Below are positions 42,116 through 50,368 of a stretch of 64,000 nt of DNA, one piece after another. The stretch covers positions 186,001 through 250,000 of the forward strand of contig NZ_JBJFZU010000004.1 in NCBI RefSeq assembly GCF_045032955.1, in the 5' to 3' direction. The DNA comes from Ornithinicoccus sp045032955. GTDB lineage: Bacteria; Actinomycetota; Actinomycetes; Actinomycetales; Dermatophilaceae. A program made the position numbers and the translations under genes. Under the pieces are notes generated by a model that made no database searches, was not told where the DNA came from, and saw only the letters and a list, made by a program, of their open reading frames with translations. Position 1 is the first letter of the stretch. Each line of letters starts with the position of its first letter.

Positions 42116-43129
42116 TCACAGGGCGGAGGTCTGGCCGGTGGCGGCGGACTCGAGCACGGCCTCCACCACTTGCAGCGTGTGCACGCCCTCGGCCATCGAC
42201 ACCACGTCGGAGGCCCGGCCCCACAGCGCGTCCCGGAAGTTCTCCTGCTCCACCCGCAGCGGCTCCCGCTGGGCGATGGCGTACCGGATCGAGTCACCCT
42301 CGGAGACCCCGCGGAAGACGGACACCTTGTCCCACTCGCTGCGCACGTCGCCGTTGGCCACGAAGGTGAGGTCGCCGTGCAGGGTGTTCGCGATGAAGGC
42401 GCCCTTCTCCCCGGTGGCGATCGTCTCGCGCACCTTGAGCGGGGACAGCCAGTTCACCACGTGCGAGACGATGATCCCGTTGCGCAGCCGACCGGTCGCC
42501 ACCACCATGTCCTCGTGCTCGCGCCCGGAGCGGTGGCTCACCTGCCCGGCCACGCTCGCGTACGGCGAACGCGCAATCCACGAGGTCAGGTCGATGTCGT
42601 GGGTGGCCAGGTCCTTGACCACGCCCACGTCCGCGATCCGGGCCGGGAACGGGCCCTGGCGGGAGGTGGTGATCTGGTAGACCTCGCCGAGCTCACCGTC
42701 CGCGATCCGCCGACGCATCTCCAGCAGCGCCGGGTTGCACCGTTCCACGTAGCCCACGGCACCGACCAGACCGGCCTCCTCGAAGGCCCGGGCCACCCGG
42801 GCCCCGGACTCCGCGGTCGCCGCGATCGGCTTCTCCACCATGGTGTGCACCCCGGCCTCCGCCAGGGCCAGCGCGACCTCCTCGTGCAGGTAGGTCGGCA
42901 CCGCGACCATCGCGGCGTCGATGCCCTGCGCGATCAGCGCCTGCACGTCCGGCTGCACGGCCAGGTCCTTGGCCACCCCGTGCTTGTCCCCGTAGGGGTC
43001 GGCGACCGCGACCAGGTCCATCCCCTCGACCTCACGGATCACCCGGGCGTGGTGGCGACCCATCGAGCCCAGCCCGATGACCCCCATCCGGATCGGGGTG
43101 CCCTCGGCGAGGGTGCCCACCACGGGCAT
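42116..43129 (-). CDS. Gfo/Idh/MocA oxidoreductase (WlbA/WbpB-like UDP-GlcNAcA 3-dehydrogenase)
   Basis: 337 residues from ATG 43129. Rossmann motif MGVIGLGSMGRHHARVI, catalytic lysine in HTMVEKPIAATA, and the VGYVERCNPALLEMRRRI and DLATHDIDLTSWIA blocks seen in WlbA. WlbA/WbpB oxidises C3 of UDP-GlcNAc uronic acid to the 3-keto sugar, the substrate for the aminotransferase encoded next to it. The TGATG overlap with the aminotransferase gene supports a shared pathway. Last gene of a three-gene operon. Confidence 0.86.
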   Translation of the reverse strand: MPVVGTLAEGTPIRMGVIGLGSMGRHHARVIREVEGMDLVAVADPYGDKHGVAKDLAVQPDVQALIAQGIDAAMVAVPTYLHEEVALALAEAGVHTMVEKPIAATAESGARVARAFEEAGLVGAVGYVERCNPALLEMRRRIADGELGEVYQITTSRQGPFPARIADVGVVKDLATHDIDLTSWIARSPYASVAGQVSHRSGREHEDMVVATGRLRNGIIVSHVVNWLSPLKVRETIATGEKGAFIANTLHGDLTFVANGDVRSEWDKVSVFRGVSEGDSIRYAIAQREPLRVEQENFRDALWGRASDVVSMAEGVHTLQVVEAVLESAATGQTSAL

Positions 43130-44253
43130 CAGGCGCCCGCCCCGGCCACCGCCGCCACCGAGGCCCCGACCCGCTCCAGGTCCTCCTGGGTCAGCGACGG
43201 GTGCACCGGCAGGCTGATCACCTCGGCCGCAGCCCGTGCCGTCTCCGGCAGCTCGTGCGCCGGGGCGAACCGGGACAGCGAGACCAGCTCGTGGTTCGGC
43301 GTCGGGTAGTACACACCGCACCCCACCCGGTGCTCCTCACGCAAGGCCGTCACCGCCGCGTCCCGCTCGGCCGCCGACGCACCCTCGAGCCGGATCGTGT
43401 ACTGGTGGTAGACGTGCGTGCAGCCCTCGCGCACCACCGGGGTGAGCACGCCCGGCACCGAGCCCAGGTGCTCGTCCAGCCAGGCCGCGTTCTCCTGGCG
43501 GGCCTGCGTCCAGGCCGCCACCTTGGTCAGCTGCACCCGCCCGATCGCGGCGTGGATGTCGGTCATCCGGTTGTTCAGCCCGATGACCTCGTTGGCGTAC
43601 TGCTTCTCCATCCCCTGGTTGCGCAGCAACCGCACCCCGCGCGCCACCTCCTCGTCGGCGCAGGAGACCATGCCGCCCTCACCGGAGGTCATGTTCTTGG
43701 TCGGGTAGAGGCTGAACATCGCGAACGAGCCGAAGCCGCCCACCGGGGTGCCGTGGTACGTCGCGCCGTGCGCCTGCGCCGCGTCCTCGAAGAGCTGGAC
43801 GCCGGCCTCGGCGGTAACCGCCCGCAGCGCGTCCATGTCGGCGGGGTGGCCGTACAGGTGCACCGGCATCACCGCGGCCGTCCGGTCGGTGACCGCGGCC
43901 CGGACCGAGGCCGGGTCCAGGTTGAAGGTGTCCGCGCTGATGTCCGCGAAGACCGGCGTCGCACCGGTCAGCGCCACCGCGTTCGCGGTCGCCGCGAAGG
44001 TGAAGCTCGGCACGATGACCTCGTCGCCGGCACCGATCCCGCAGGCCAGCAGCCCCAGGTGCAGCCCGGAGGTCCCTGAGTTCACCGCCACACAGGTCCT
44101 GCCCCCCACCAGCTGGGCACCGAACTCCTCCTCGAAGGCCGCCACCTCGGGGCCCTGCGCGACCATCCCGGAGCGCAGCACCCGGTCGACCGCGGCCCGC
44201 TCGTCGTCGCCGATGATCGGCTTGGCGGCAGGGATCATGGACTGCTCAGTCAT
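43129..44253 (-). CDS. DegT/DnrJ/EryC1-family PLP aminotransferase (WbpE/WlbC-like)
   Basis: 374 residues. The PLP lysine lies in MFSLYPTKNMTSGEGG; VNSGTSGLHLGLLACG and PSFTFAATANAVAL near the N-terminus, and FEDAAQAHGATY with the PLP-pyridine aspartate, are standard for sugar aminotransferases. The YPTPNHELVS region near the C-terminus is typical of nucleotide-sugar enzymes. With neighbours WlbA-like and acetyltransferase it would make the UDP-3-amino uronic acid. Overlaps both neighbours (8 nt and 1 nt), so stoichiometric expression is likely. Confidence 0.88.
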   Translation of the reverse strand: MTEQSMIPAAKPIIGDDERAAVDRVLRSGMVAQGPEVAAFEEEFGAQLVGGRTCVAVNSGTSGLHLGLLACGIGAGDEVIVPSFTFAATANAVALTGATPVFADISADTFNLDPASVRAAVTDRTAAVMPVHLYGHPADMDALRAVTAEAGVQLFEDAAQAHGATYHGTPVGGFGSFAMFSLYPTKNMTSGEGGMVSCADEEVARGVRLLRNQGMEKQYANEVIGLNNRMTDIHAAIGRVQLTKVAAWTQARQENAAWLDEHLGSVPGVLTPVVREGCTHVYHQYTIRLEGASAAERDAAVTALREEHRVGCGVYYPTPNHELVSLSRFAPAHELPETARAAAEVISLPVHPSLTQEDLERVGASVAAVAGAGA

Positions 44254-44863
44254 CGTTCTCCTCGGGGGACTCGATCAGGGTCATGGCGCCCTCGCTCTCA
44301 CGGTATGTCGTGCCCTCCTGCGGGCAGCGCCACTCCCCCTGGGTGCCGGTCGGCTCCAGCGGGCGGCCGGCGTGCCCGACCCAGCCGACCTGGCGGGCCG
44401 GGACCCCCACCACCAGGGCGTGCGCCGGGACGTCGGCGGTGACCACGGCACCGGCGGCGACGGTGGCCCAGGCGCCGATCGAGACCGGGGCCACGCAGAC
44501 CGCGCGGGCGCCGATCGCAGCGCCGTCCCCCACGGTGACCCCGACCGCGTCCCAGTCGCTGGCCGCCTTGAGCGAGCCGTCCGGGTTCACCGCGCGGGGG
44601 AAGGTGTCGTTGGTGAGCACCACGGCGGGGCCGACGAAGACACCGTGCCCGAGGCGGGCCGGCTCGTAGACCAGGGCGTAGTTCTGGACCTTGCAGTGGT
44701 CGCCCATCCGGACCCCGGTGCCCACGTAGGCGCCGCGGCCGATGACGCACCCGGCGCCCAGCACGGCGTCCTCGCGGACCTGGGCGAGGTGCCAGATCGA
44801 GCTTCCGTCACCGACGGTGGCGCTCGAGGCCACATCGGCGCTGTCGACGATGCGTGTCGTCAC
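44246..44863 (-). CDS. Left-handed beta-helix N-acetyltransferase (WbpD/WlbB-like)
   Basis: 205 residues from GTG 44863. Hexapeptide repeats make a left-handed beta-helix; SSIWHLAQVRED, GRGAYVGTGVRMGDHCKVQN, ALVYEPARLGHGVFVGPAVV and TNDTFPRAVNPDG match the WbpD/WlbB subfamily, which acetylates the 3-amino group. A C-terminal tail of about 45 residues extends past the helix. First gene of the operon acetyltransferase-aminotransferase-C3-dehydrogenase. Divergent from the GT2 gene at 44900 with 36 bp between. Confidence 0.87.
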   Translation of the reverse strand: MTTRIVDSADVASSATVGDGSSIWHLAQVREDAVLGAGCVIGRGAYVGTGVRMGDHCKVQNYALVYEPARLGHGVFVGPAVVLTNDTFPRAVNPDGSLKAASDWDAVGVTVGDGAAIGARAVCVAPVSIGAWATVAAGAVVTADVPAHALVVGVPARQVGWVGHAGRPLEPTGTQGEWRCPQEGTTYRESEGAMTLIESPEENDD

Positions 44864-44899
44864 GGGACTCCCAGCGTTGCGGTGAGGGACAATGCACCC

Positions 44900-45583
44900 A
44901 TGACTCTATCGCCCGCGCAGGAGGACGCCTGGCTGGTGATCCCCCTCTTCAACGAGGCGAGCGTCATCGGGCAGGTGCTCGAGCAGGCGCGTCAGGTCTT
45001 CCCGCACGTGGTCTGCGTGGACGACGCCTCTACCGACGGCTCGGCCGACCGGGCCCGGGAGGCGGGGGCGGTCGTCGTCCAGCACCCGTTCAACCTGGGT
45101 CAGGGGGCTGCCCTGCAGACGGGGTTGCGCTACGTGCTGGAGGCGACGGACGCGGCATACCTGGTCACCTTCGACGCGGACGGCCAGCACCGGGCGGCGG
45201 ACGCGGCGGACATGGTGCAGCGGGCCAAGGAGGAGGACCTGGCCGTCGTCTTCGGCTCCCGGTTCCTGGACGACCGCACCCAGCCGGGGCGGCTGAAGCG
45301 GGTGGTCCTCAAGCTGGCGGTCTGGCTGACCAACCAGCAGACGGGGATGAAGCTCACCGACGCGCACAACGGGCTGCGGGTCATCCGCCGGGACGCGGCC
45401 GAGCGGCTCGACCTGCGGCAGAACCGGATGGCGCACGCCACCGAGATCGTGCTCCAGCTGGGGCGGACCCGGCTGCCGTGGGCGGAGCAGCCGGTGCACG
45501 TGCTCTACACCGACTACAGCCGGGCCAAGGGCCAGTCGCTGATGAACTCGGTGAACATCCTCGTCGACACCATCCTGAAGTGA
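44900..45583 (+). CDS. Glycosyltransferase family 2 (DPM1/ DolP-mannosyltransferase-like)
   Basis: 227 residues. GT-A motifs WLVIPLFNEASVIGQVLEQA, VCVDDASTDGSADRA and TFDADGQHRAADAADMV (the D-x-D region), then GSRFLDDRTQPGRLKR, match polyprenyl-phosphate sugar transferases. It is followed by a small DUF2304 membrane protein, a recurrent pairing in Actinobacteria and Firmicutes. Likely transfers a sugar from a nucleotide to a polyprenyl phosphate at the membrane. GACAAT six bases before the ATG is a weak -10, suggesting a leaderless transcript. Confidence 0.86.
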   Translation: MTLSPAQEDAWLVIPLFNEASVIGQVLEQARQVFPHVVCVDDASTDGSADRAREAGAVVVQHPFNLGQGAALQTGLRYVLEATDAAYLVTFDADGQHRAADAADMVQRAKEEDLAVVFGSRFLDDRTQPGRLKRVVLKLAVWLTNQQTGMKLTDAHNGLRVIRRDAAERLDLRQNRMAHATEIVLQLGRTRLPWAEQPVHVLYTDYSRAKGQSLMNSVNILVDTILK

Positions 45584-45592
45584 GGAGCTGAC

Positions 45593-46021
45593 GTGCTCGA
45601 CCAACCGGTCATCAAGATCGTCCTGCTGGTCGCCGTGGTGGTGGTCACCGCGATGCTCACCCGCTCCACCGCCGGCGTCCGGCACCAGGCGGTCCGCCGG
45701 TTGCTGCTCATCGGTTTCGTGGTGCTGGCGGCGATGGCGATCCTCTTCCCGCGACTGCTCACCCAGGTGGCGCAGCTGCTCGGGGTGGGGCGCGGTGCCG
45801 ACCTGCTGCTCTACGGCCTGACCGTGGTCTTCCTCGGGTACGTCGCGGCCTCGTACCGCCGGATGCGTCAGCTGGAGCAGCAGGTCACCACGCTGGCCCG
45901 GGAGCTGTCGCTGCGGGCCGCGGTGCACGACAGCACCGAGCACCCCGGCCCCGCCGCACGCCCCGGCGCTTCCGGAAGCCGGTCCGAGGGACCTCAGGAC
46001 TCCCGGACGAGCCGCTCGTAG
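45593..46021 (+). CDS. DUF2304 small membrane protein
   Basis: 142 residues from GTG 45593 behind GAGGAG, 9 nt after the GT2 gene. Three hydrophobic segments (about 7-22, 37-53 and 70-86) are followed by a basic coiled-coil-like helix and a disordered tail. DUF2304 proteins accompany GT2 enzymes and probably help anchor or flip the lipid-linked product; no biochemical activity is established. The 3' end overlaps the convergent phosphatase gene by 28 bp. Confidence 0.82.
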   Translation: MLDQPVIKIVLLVAVVVVTAMLTRSTAGVRHQAVRRLLLIGFVVLAAMAILFPRLLTQVAQLLGVGRGADLLLYGLTVVFLGYVAASYRRMRQLEQQVTTLARELSLRAAVHDSTEHPGPAARPGASGSRSEGPQDSRTSRS

Positions 46022-46773
46022 AGACCCGGTGAGCCGGTCGCCACCAGGGCGGCCGGGTCGCTGCGCGGCCCGTAGCGCTCCCCGTCGGTGGAGCCGACCG
46101 TCCCCCCGAGCTCGCTCACCATGAGTGCCCCCGGGACGTGGTCCCACGGGCGGGTGCTGCGGTAGAGCAGCGCGTCGCAGACCCCTTCGGCCAGCTTCGG
46201 GTAGTCGATGCCGCAGCTCAGCCAGGTCAGCTCCATCGCCGGCGCCCCGACCAGCTCCTCCCCCACCCGGGCCGGGGCGGAGGTCCGCAGCCGCCAGCGG
46301 GCGGGGTCGTCGCCCACGTCCAGCCGCGGCAGCTGCTCCCCGTTGCGGGTCGTGCCGGCGCCGAGCTCGGCGACGTAGGCCAGCTCGTGCTGGGGCTGCC
46401 AGATCCAGGCCCGGACGGTGACCCCGGACCGAGTCTCGGCGACCATCACCGCGTGGTCCGGCGAGCCGTGCACGAAGTTGCGGGTGCCGTCGACCGGGTC
46501 GACCGTGAAGGCGTGCTCGGCGGCCCGGAAGTCGTCCATCAGCGATGGGTCCTCGGCGAAGGCCTCCTCCCCCAGGATCGCCGCGTCGGGGTATGCCCTG
46601 CTCAGCGCCCGGGTGATGAGCACCTCGGACTCCCGGTCGGCGACCGTGACCAGGTCCCCGGGATGCGACTTGGAGCCCACCTCGTGCTCGGCCAGCATCC
46701 GGAACCGTGGTGTGATCACCTCCGCCGCGACGTCCTGCAGCAGGGTCAGCACGGTCTCGGTGTCCAGGGCCAC
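45994..46773 (-). CDS. Inositol-phosphatase-family phosphatase
   Basis: 259 residues. Metal-binding motifs: GEEAF, DPVDGTRNFVHG (the DPxDGTxNF signature) and the C-terminal PWDHVPGALMVSELGG. The family includes inositol-1-phosphatase, histidinol-phosphatase (HisN) and 3'-phosphoadenosine-5'-phosphatase (CysQ); sequence alone does not decide. The spacing between motifs and the lack of CysQ-like inserts leave inositol phosphate or histidinol phosphate as candidates. Tail-to-tail overlap with the DUF2304 gene. Confidence 0.86.
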   Translation of the reverse strand: MALDTETVLTLLQDVAAEVITPRFRMLAEHEVGSKSHPGDLVTVADRESEVLITRALSRAYPDAAILGEEAFAEDPSLMDDFRAAEHAFTVDPVDGTRNFVHGSPDHAVMVAETRSGVTVRAWIWQPQHELAYVAELGAGTTRNGEQLPRLDVGDDPARWRLRTSAPARVGEELVGAPAMELTWLSCGIDYPKLAEGVCDALLYRSTRPWDHVPGALMVSELGGTVGSTDGERYGPRSDPAALVATGSPGLYERLVRES

Positions 46774-46798
46774 GCCCCTACCCTGTCACGCCGACCGG

Positions 46799-47167
46799 TC
46801 AGGCCTCCCGCGCAGGTGTTCTGCCCTTGACAGCCAGCACGGGGGCGGCCGACTCCAGCAGGATCTGCTGGGCCACCGATCCCAGCAGCAGCTTGCCCAC
46901 GGCCGAGCGGTGGCGGACCCCGATCACCACCAGCGAGGCCTCCTCCTCCGCCGCGATGTCGAGGAAGTCTCCGACCACGTCCCGGTCGCGGCGGTCCGGG
47001 TGCCGCACCCTGACGTCGACCCCGTCGGCGTGCAGGTCGGGCGTCGGGGCACCCTCCTCCACCGGCACCACCACCAGGTCCAGGCCGCGCCGGGCGGCCT
47101 CGCTCAGGGCCGCCTCCTGGGCGGCCTGTCCCTCGGGCGTCGTCGTCCAGGCCAGCACCACGGTCAT
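46799..47167 (-). CDS. Universal stress protein (UspA family)
   Basis: 122 residues, a single Usp domain. The ATP-binding segment is VIGVRHRSAVGKLLLGSVAQ, with the G-x2-G-x9-G(S/T)-like spacing partly kept, followed by ESAAPVLAVK. The N-terminus TVVLAWTTTPEGQAAQEAAL is normal. It is divergent from tctC and shares the 97-bp control region with it, which may hint at joint regulation. Confidence 0.88.
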   Translation of the reverse strand: MTVVLAWTTTPEGQAAQEAALSEAARRGLDLVVVPVEEGAPTPDLHADGVDVRVRHPDRRDRDVVGDFLDIAAEEEASLVVIGVRHRSAVGKLLLGSVAQQILLESAAPVLAVKGRTPAREA

Positions 47168-47203
47168 GGGTGTTCCCGCTCTCGGTGGGGTGTCAGATGT
47201 TGC

Positions 47204-47232
47204 TTGTCTCTTGACCTTGCGTCAGTGATAGT
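47204..47232 (+). promoter_or_regulatory. Promoter of the tctCBA operon
   Basis: TTGTCT (47204-47209) and GATAGT (47227-47232) with a 17-bp spacer form a good sigma-70-type promoter 32 bp upstream of the tctC ATG. The sequence between is AT-rich by local standards. No operator recognised. Confidence 0.5.
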
Positions 47233-47264
47233 AGTCGCACACGCCGACACGCAAAGGGGCACGG

Positions 47265-48272
47265 ATGAGCGGGGCACAGGTGGGGCGCTCGCGTCCCGGG
47301 TGGGCGATGGTCGTCTACGGGGTGGTCGCGGCCCTGGTCGTCGGCTGGGCGCTCACCGCGTCGGTGCGTTCCGCGCACAGCGGCGAGGACCTCCGCTCGA
47401 CCCTCACCCTGATCGCCCCGGCCGGTGCCGGCGGCGGGTGGGACACCTTCACCCGTGAGCAGCAGGCGGCCATGCGCTCCAACGGCATCGTCAACAACGC
47501 CACCGTCGTCAACATCCCCGGCGCCGGCGGCACCATCGGGCTCGGAAAGTTCTCGACGATGGAGGGCGAGGCCACGAACCTGCTCACCACCGGCACCGTG
47601 ATGACCGGGGCGATCGCGCTGAACGAGTCACCGGTCACCTTCGACGACGTCCGTCCGATCGCCCGGGTCTCCGAGGAGTACGACATCATCGTGGTCCCCG
47701 CCGACTCGCCGTACCGGACCATCGACGAGCTGATCGCGGACTGGCAGCAAGACCCCGCAGCGTTCCCCTTCACCGGGGGCTCGGCCGGCGGCCTGGACCA
47801 CCTGATCGTGGCCGACCTGGCTCTCGAGGTCGGGATCGACCCGGCGGACATCACCTACATCCCCCAGTCCGGGGGTGGCGAGGCCATCCAGGTGGTGAAC
47901 TCGGGTGGGGCCGAGGCGGCGGTCTCCGGCTACACCGAGTTCGCGTCGCAGATCGAGGCGGGGAACATGCGGGGGCTGGCCATCGTCTCCCCCGAGCGGG
48001 TCGAGGGCATCGACCTGCCCACCCTGATCGAGCAGGGCTACGACGTAGCGATGACCAACTGGCGGGGCTACCTTGCCCCCGCGGGCATCACCGACGAGCA
48101 GTTCGCCGAGCTGGAGGCGATCCTCACCGAGACCGCCGAGAGCGCGGAGTGGCAGGACGCGATGGACCGCAACCTGTGGACCGACGTCTTCCTCACCGGT
48201 CCCGAGCTGGAGCAGTTCCTCGAGGAGGACACCGCGCAGATCGAGGCCCTGGTGCAGGAGCTGGGTCTGTGA
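47265..48272 (+). CDS. tctC: Tripartite tricarboxylate transporter substrate-binding protein
   Basis: 335 residues. An N-terminal hydrophobic segment (about 12-33, WAMVVYGVVAALVVGWALTA) anchors or exports it; there is no lipobox cysteine, so it may remain membrane-tethered. The Bug-type fold shows LTLIAPAGAGGGWDTFTREQ, VNIPGAGGTIGLGKF and FPFTGGSAGGLDHLIVADL, with the acidic residue that binds a carboxylate bridged by waters. Substrate could be citrate, tartrate or an aromatic acid. First gene of tctC-tctB-tctA. Confidence 0.9.
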   Translation: MSGAQVGRSRPGWAMVVYGVVAALVVGWALTASVRSAHSGEDLRSTLTLIAPAGAGGGWDTFTREQQAAMRSNGIVNNATVVNIPGAGGTIGLGKFSTMEGEATNLLTTGTVMTGAIALNESPVTFDDVRPIARVSEEYDIIVVPADSPYRTIDELIADWQQDPAAFPFTGGSAGGLDHLIVADLALEVGIDPADITYIPQSGGGEAIQVVNSGGAEAAVSGYTEFASQIEAGNMRGLAIVSPERVEGIDLPTLIEQGYDVAMTNWRGYLAPAGITDEQFAELEAILTETAESAEWQDAMDRNLWTDVFLTGPELEQFLEEDTAQIEALVQELGL

Positions 48273-48790
48273 GCGCCTCCCCGGGCACGGCCACCGCGCG
48301 CGAGGACCAGGGGTTCTGGCACGGGCGTGCCGGGCTGGTGGTTCCCGGGATCGTCGCTGCCTTCAGCACCTACCTGCTGGTCGGGGTACTCACGATGGAG
48401 GTGCCCGAGGGCACCGACTTCCCAGGGCCCCGGTTCTTCCCGACCATCCTCATCGTCGCCGGGTACCTGATCGCGCTGCTGCTCACCGTCCACTACCTTC
48501 GCCACCCGGAGCCGCCGGAGGAGACCGGCGACCGTCCGCACCGGACGTTCACCGACTGGCAGGCGGTCGCCTGGTGCGTCGGCGGTTTCCTCGTCTTCGC
48601 GGTGACCATCGAGATCCTCGGGTGGATCCTGGCCGCCGGCCTCCTGTTCTGGTGCGTCGCACGAGGGATCGGCTCCCTGCGCCCGCTCTTCGACATCAGC
48701 CTGGCCCTGCTCTTCTCGTCCCTCGTCTACCTGGCCTTCAGCCAGGGCCTCGGGCTGAACCTGCCGTCCGGCTTCCTCGGGGGGTTCTGA
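48269..48790 (+). CDS. tctB: Tripartite tricarboxylate transporter small membrane subunit
   Basis: 173 residues from GTG 48269, which overlaps the tctC stop as GTGA. Four hydrophobic helices (about residues 22-38, 52-72, 98-119, 130-152), and FPGPRFFPTILIVAGYLIAL near the N-terminus, the family's most recognisable stretch. Poorly conserved family, so the call rests on position between tctC and tctA and on topology. Confidence 0.85.
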   Translation: MSASPGTATAREDQGFWHGRAGLVVPGIVAAFSTYLLVGVLTMEVPEGTDFPGPRFFPTILIVAGYLIALLLTVHYLRHPEPPEETGDRPHRTFTDWQAVAWCVGGFLVFAVTIEILGWILAAGLLFWCVARGIGSLRPLFDISLALLFSSLVYLAFSQGLGLNLPSGFLGGF

Positions 48791-48791
48791 T

Positions 48792-50297
48792 ATGGAGTCG
48801 ATCTCGCTGCTCATGGACGGCTTCGCCGGCGCCCTGACCCCGATGAACCTGCTCTGGGTCGTCATCGGCTGCCTGCTCGGCACCGCCGTGGGCGTGATGC
48901 CCGGCCTCGGCAGCTCGATGGCGGTCGCCCTGCTGCTGCCGATGACTTTCGCCCTGGACCCCACCTCGGCGTTCATCATGTTCGCCGGGGTCTACTTCGG
49001 CGGGCTCTTCGGCGACTCCACGATGGCCATCCTGATGAACACCCCCGGCCAGGCCTCCGCGATCGCCTCCACCTTCGAGGGCCACCGGATGGCCAAGGAC
49101 GGCCGGGCACCGCAGGCCCTCGCCACCGCGGCCATCGGCGCCTTCATCGGGGGCTTCTGCGCCTCGGTGGTCGTGGTCTTCCTGGCCCCGACCCTGGCCG
49201 ACCTCTCGAACAACTTCGGGGCGGCCGAGTTCTTCGCGCTGGCGGTGTTCGCCTTCGTCGCCACCTCCTCCATCGTCGGGGACTCCGCCACCAAGGGCCT
49301 CGCCTCGCTGGTCATCGGCCTGGGGATCGCCACCATCGGCATCGACACCACGACCGGCACCGAACGGGCGACCCTCGGCATACCCGAGATGTTCGACGGC
49401 GTGTCCCTGGTCACCGTCACCGTGGCGGTGCTCGCCCTGGGCGAGGTCTTCCACATCGCGTCCCGGGTCCGCCGCGACCCGAAGACGGTCGCGATGAAGG
49501 CCGGCGGACGCGCCTGGCTGTCCAAGGCCGAGTTCAAGGAGGCCGCGCCCGCCTGGGCCCGCGGCACCGCCATCGGGCTGCCCTTCGGCGTCATCCCGGT
49601 AGGCGGCTCCGAGGTCCCCACCTTCATGGCCTACGACGTGGAGCGCCGGCTCGACCGGCGCCGCGCCACCCCCCTCTTCGGCAAGGGCGCCATCCGCGGT
49701 CTGGCGGCACCGGAGGCCGCCGGCAACGCGACCACAGGGACGGCGATGGGGGCGCTGCTCGCCCTCGGGCTGCCGGTCTCGGCGACCGCCGCGATCATGC
49801 TCGCCGCCTTCCGGCAGTACGGCATCCAGCCCGGTCCGCAGCTCTTCGTCAACCGTCCCGACCTGGTCTGGGCCCTGCTCGCCAGCTTCTTCGTGGCCCT
49901 CGTGGTGCTGCTGGTCATCAACCTGCCGTTCGCCCAGCTGTGGTCCAAGCTGCTGCTCATCCCCCCGCCGTACCTGTACGCCGGGATCACCGTCTTCTGC
50001 GGGCTGGGGGTGTATGCCCTCTCCGCGGCACGGTTCGACCTGTTCCTGCTGCTCTTCATCGGCGTCATCGGCTTCGCGCTGCGACGCTTCGGCATCCCGC
50101 TGGCCCCGCTGATGATCGGGATGGTGCTAGGCCCCCTGGCCGAGTCGAGCATGCGGGACGCACTGCTCTCCTCCAACGGCGACTACACGACCTTCGTCGC
50201 CAGCCCGATCACCTGGGCGCTCTACGGCATCCTCGCCGTGGTCCTGATCATCACGGTCCGGACCCGGCTGGTGAACCGGCGCCGTTCGGACGTCTGA
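48792..50297 (+). CDS. tctA: Tripartite tricarboxylate transporter large permease
   Basis: 501 residues, about 12 transmembrane helices. The signature region GVMPGLGSSMAVALLLPMTF and FAGVYFGGLFGDSTMAILM with ASAIASTFEGHRMAK is diagnostic of TctA; a second repeat carries AAPEAAGNATTGTAMGALLA-type sequence. Uptake is Na+- or H+-coupled in known members. Starts one base after tctB. The NhaC gene begins 71 bp downstream with its own promoter. Confidence 0.95.
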   Translation: MESISLLMDGFAGALTPMNLLWVVIGCLLGTAVGVMPGLGSSMAVALLLPMTFALDPTSAFIMFAGVYFGGLFGDSTMAILMNTPGQASAIASTFEGHRMAKDGRAPQALATAAIGAFIGGFCASVVVVFLAPTLADLSNNFGAAEFFALAVFAFVATSSIVGDSATKGLASLVIGLGIATIGIDTTTGTERATLGIPEMFDGVSLVTVTVAVLALGEVFHIASRVRRDPKTVAMKAGGRAWLSKAEFKEAAPAWARGTAIGLPFGVIPVGGSEVPTFMAYDVERRLDRRRATPLFGKGAIRGLAAPEAAGNATTGTAMGALLALGLPVSATAAIMLAAFRQYGIQPGPQLFVNRPDLVWALLASFFVALVVLLVINLPFAQLWSKLLLIPPPYLYAGITVFCGLGVYALSAARFDLFLLLFIGVIGFALRRFGIPLAPLMIGMVLGPLAESSMRDALLSSNGDYTTFVASPITWALYGILAVVLIITVRTRLVNRRRSDV

Positions 50298-50311
50298 GCG
50301 GCGCGGGATGA

Positions 50312-50340
50312 TGACGACACGTTACCCGCTGCACTAGCCT
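50312..50340 (+). promoter_or_regulatory. Promoter of the nhaC-like gene
   Basis: TGACGA (50312-50317) and TAGCCT (50335-50340) with a 17-bp spacer; the start region has AGGAGG (50356-50361) seven bases before the GTG at 50369. Suggests that the antiporter can be transcribed independently of tctCBA. Confidence 0.45.
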
Positions 50341-50368
50341 GACGGGCCTGAGGCTAGGAGGCCCACCC

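Noticed and set aside
39509..43309. 1266-codon open frame on the plus strand over fdhA and glycan genes
   Set aside because: Low-complexity Gly/Arg/Val-rich translation typical of shadow frames; the minus strand has complete enzymes.
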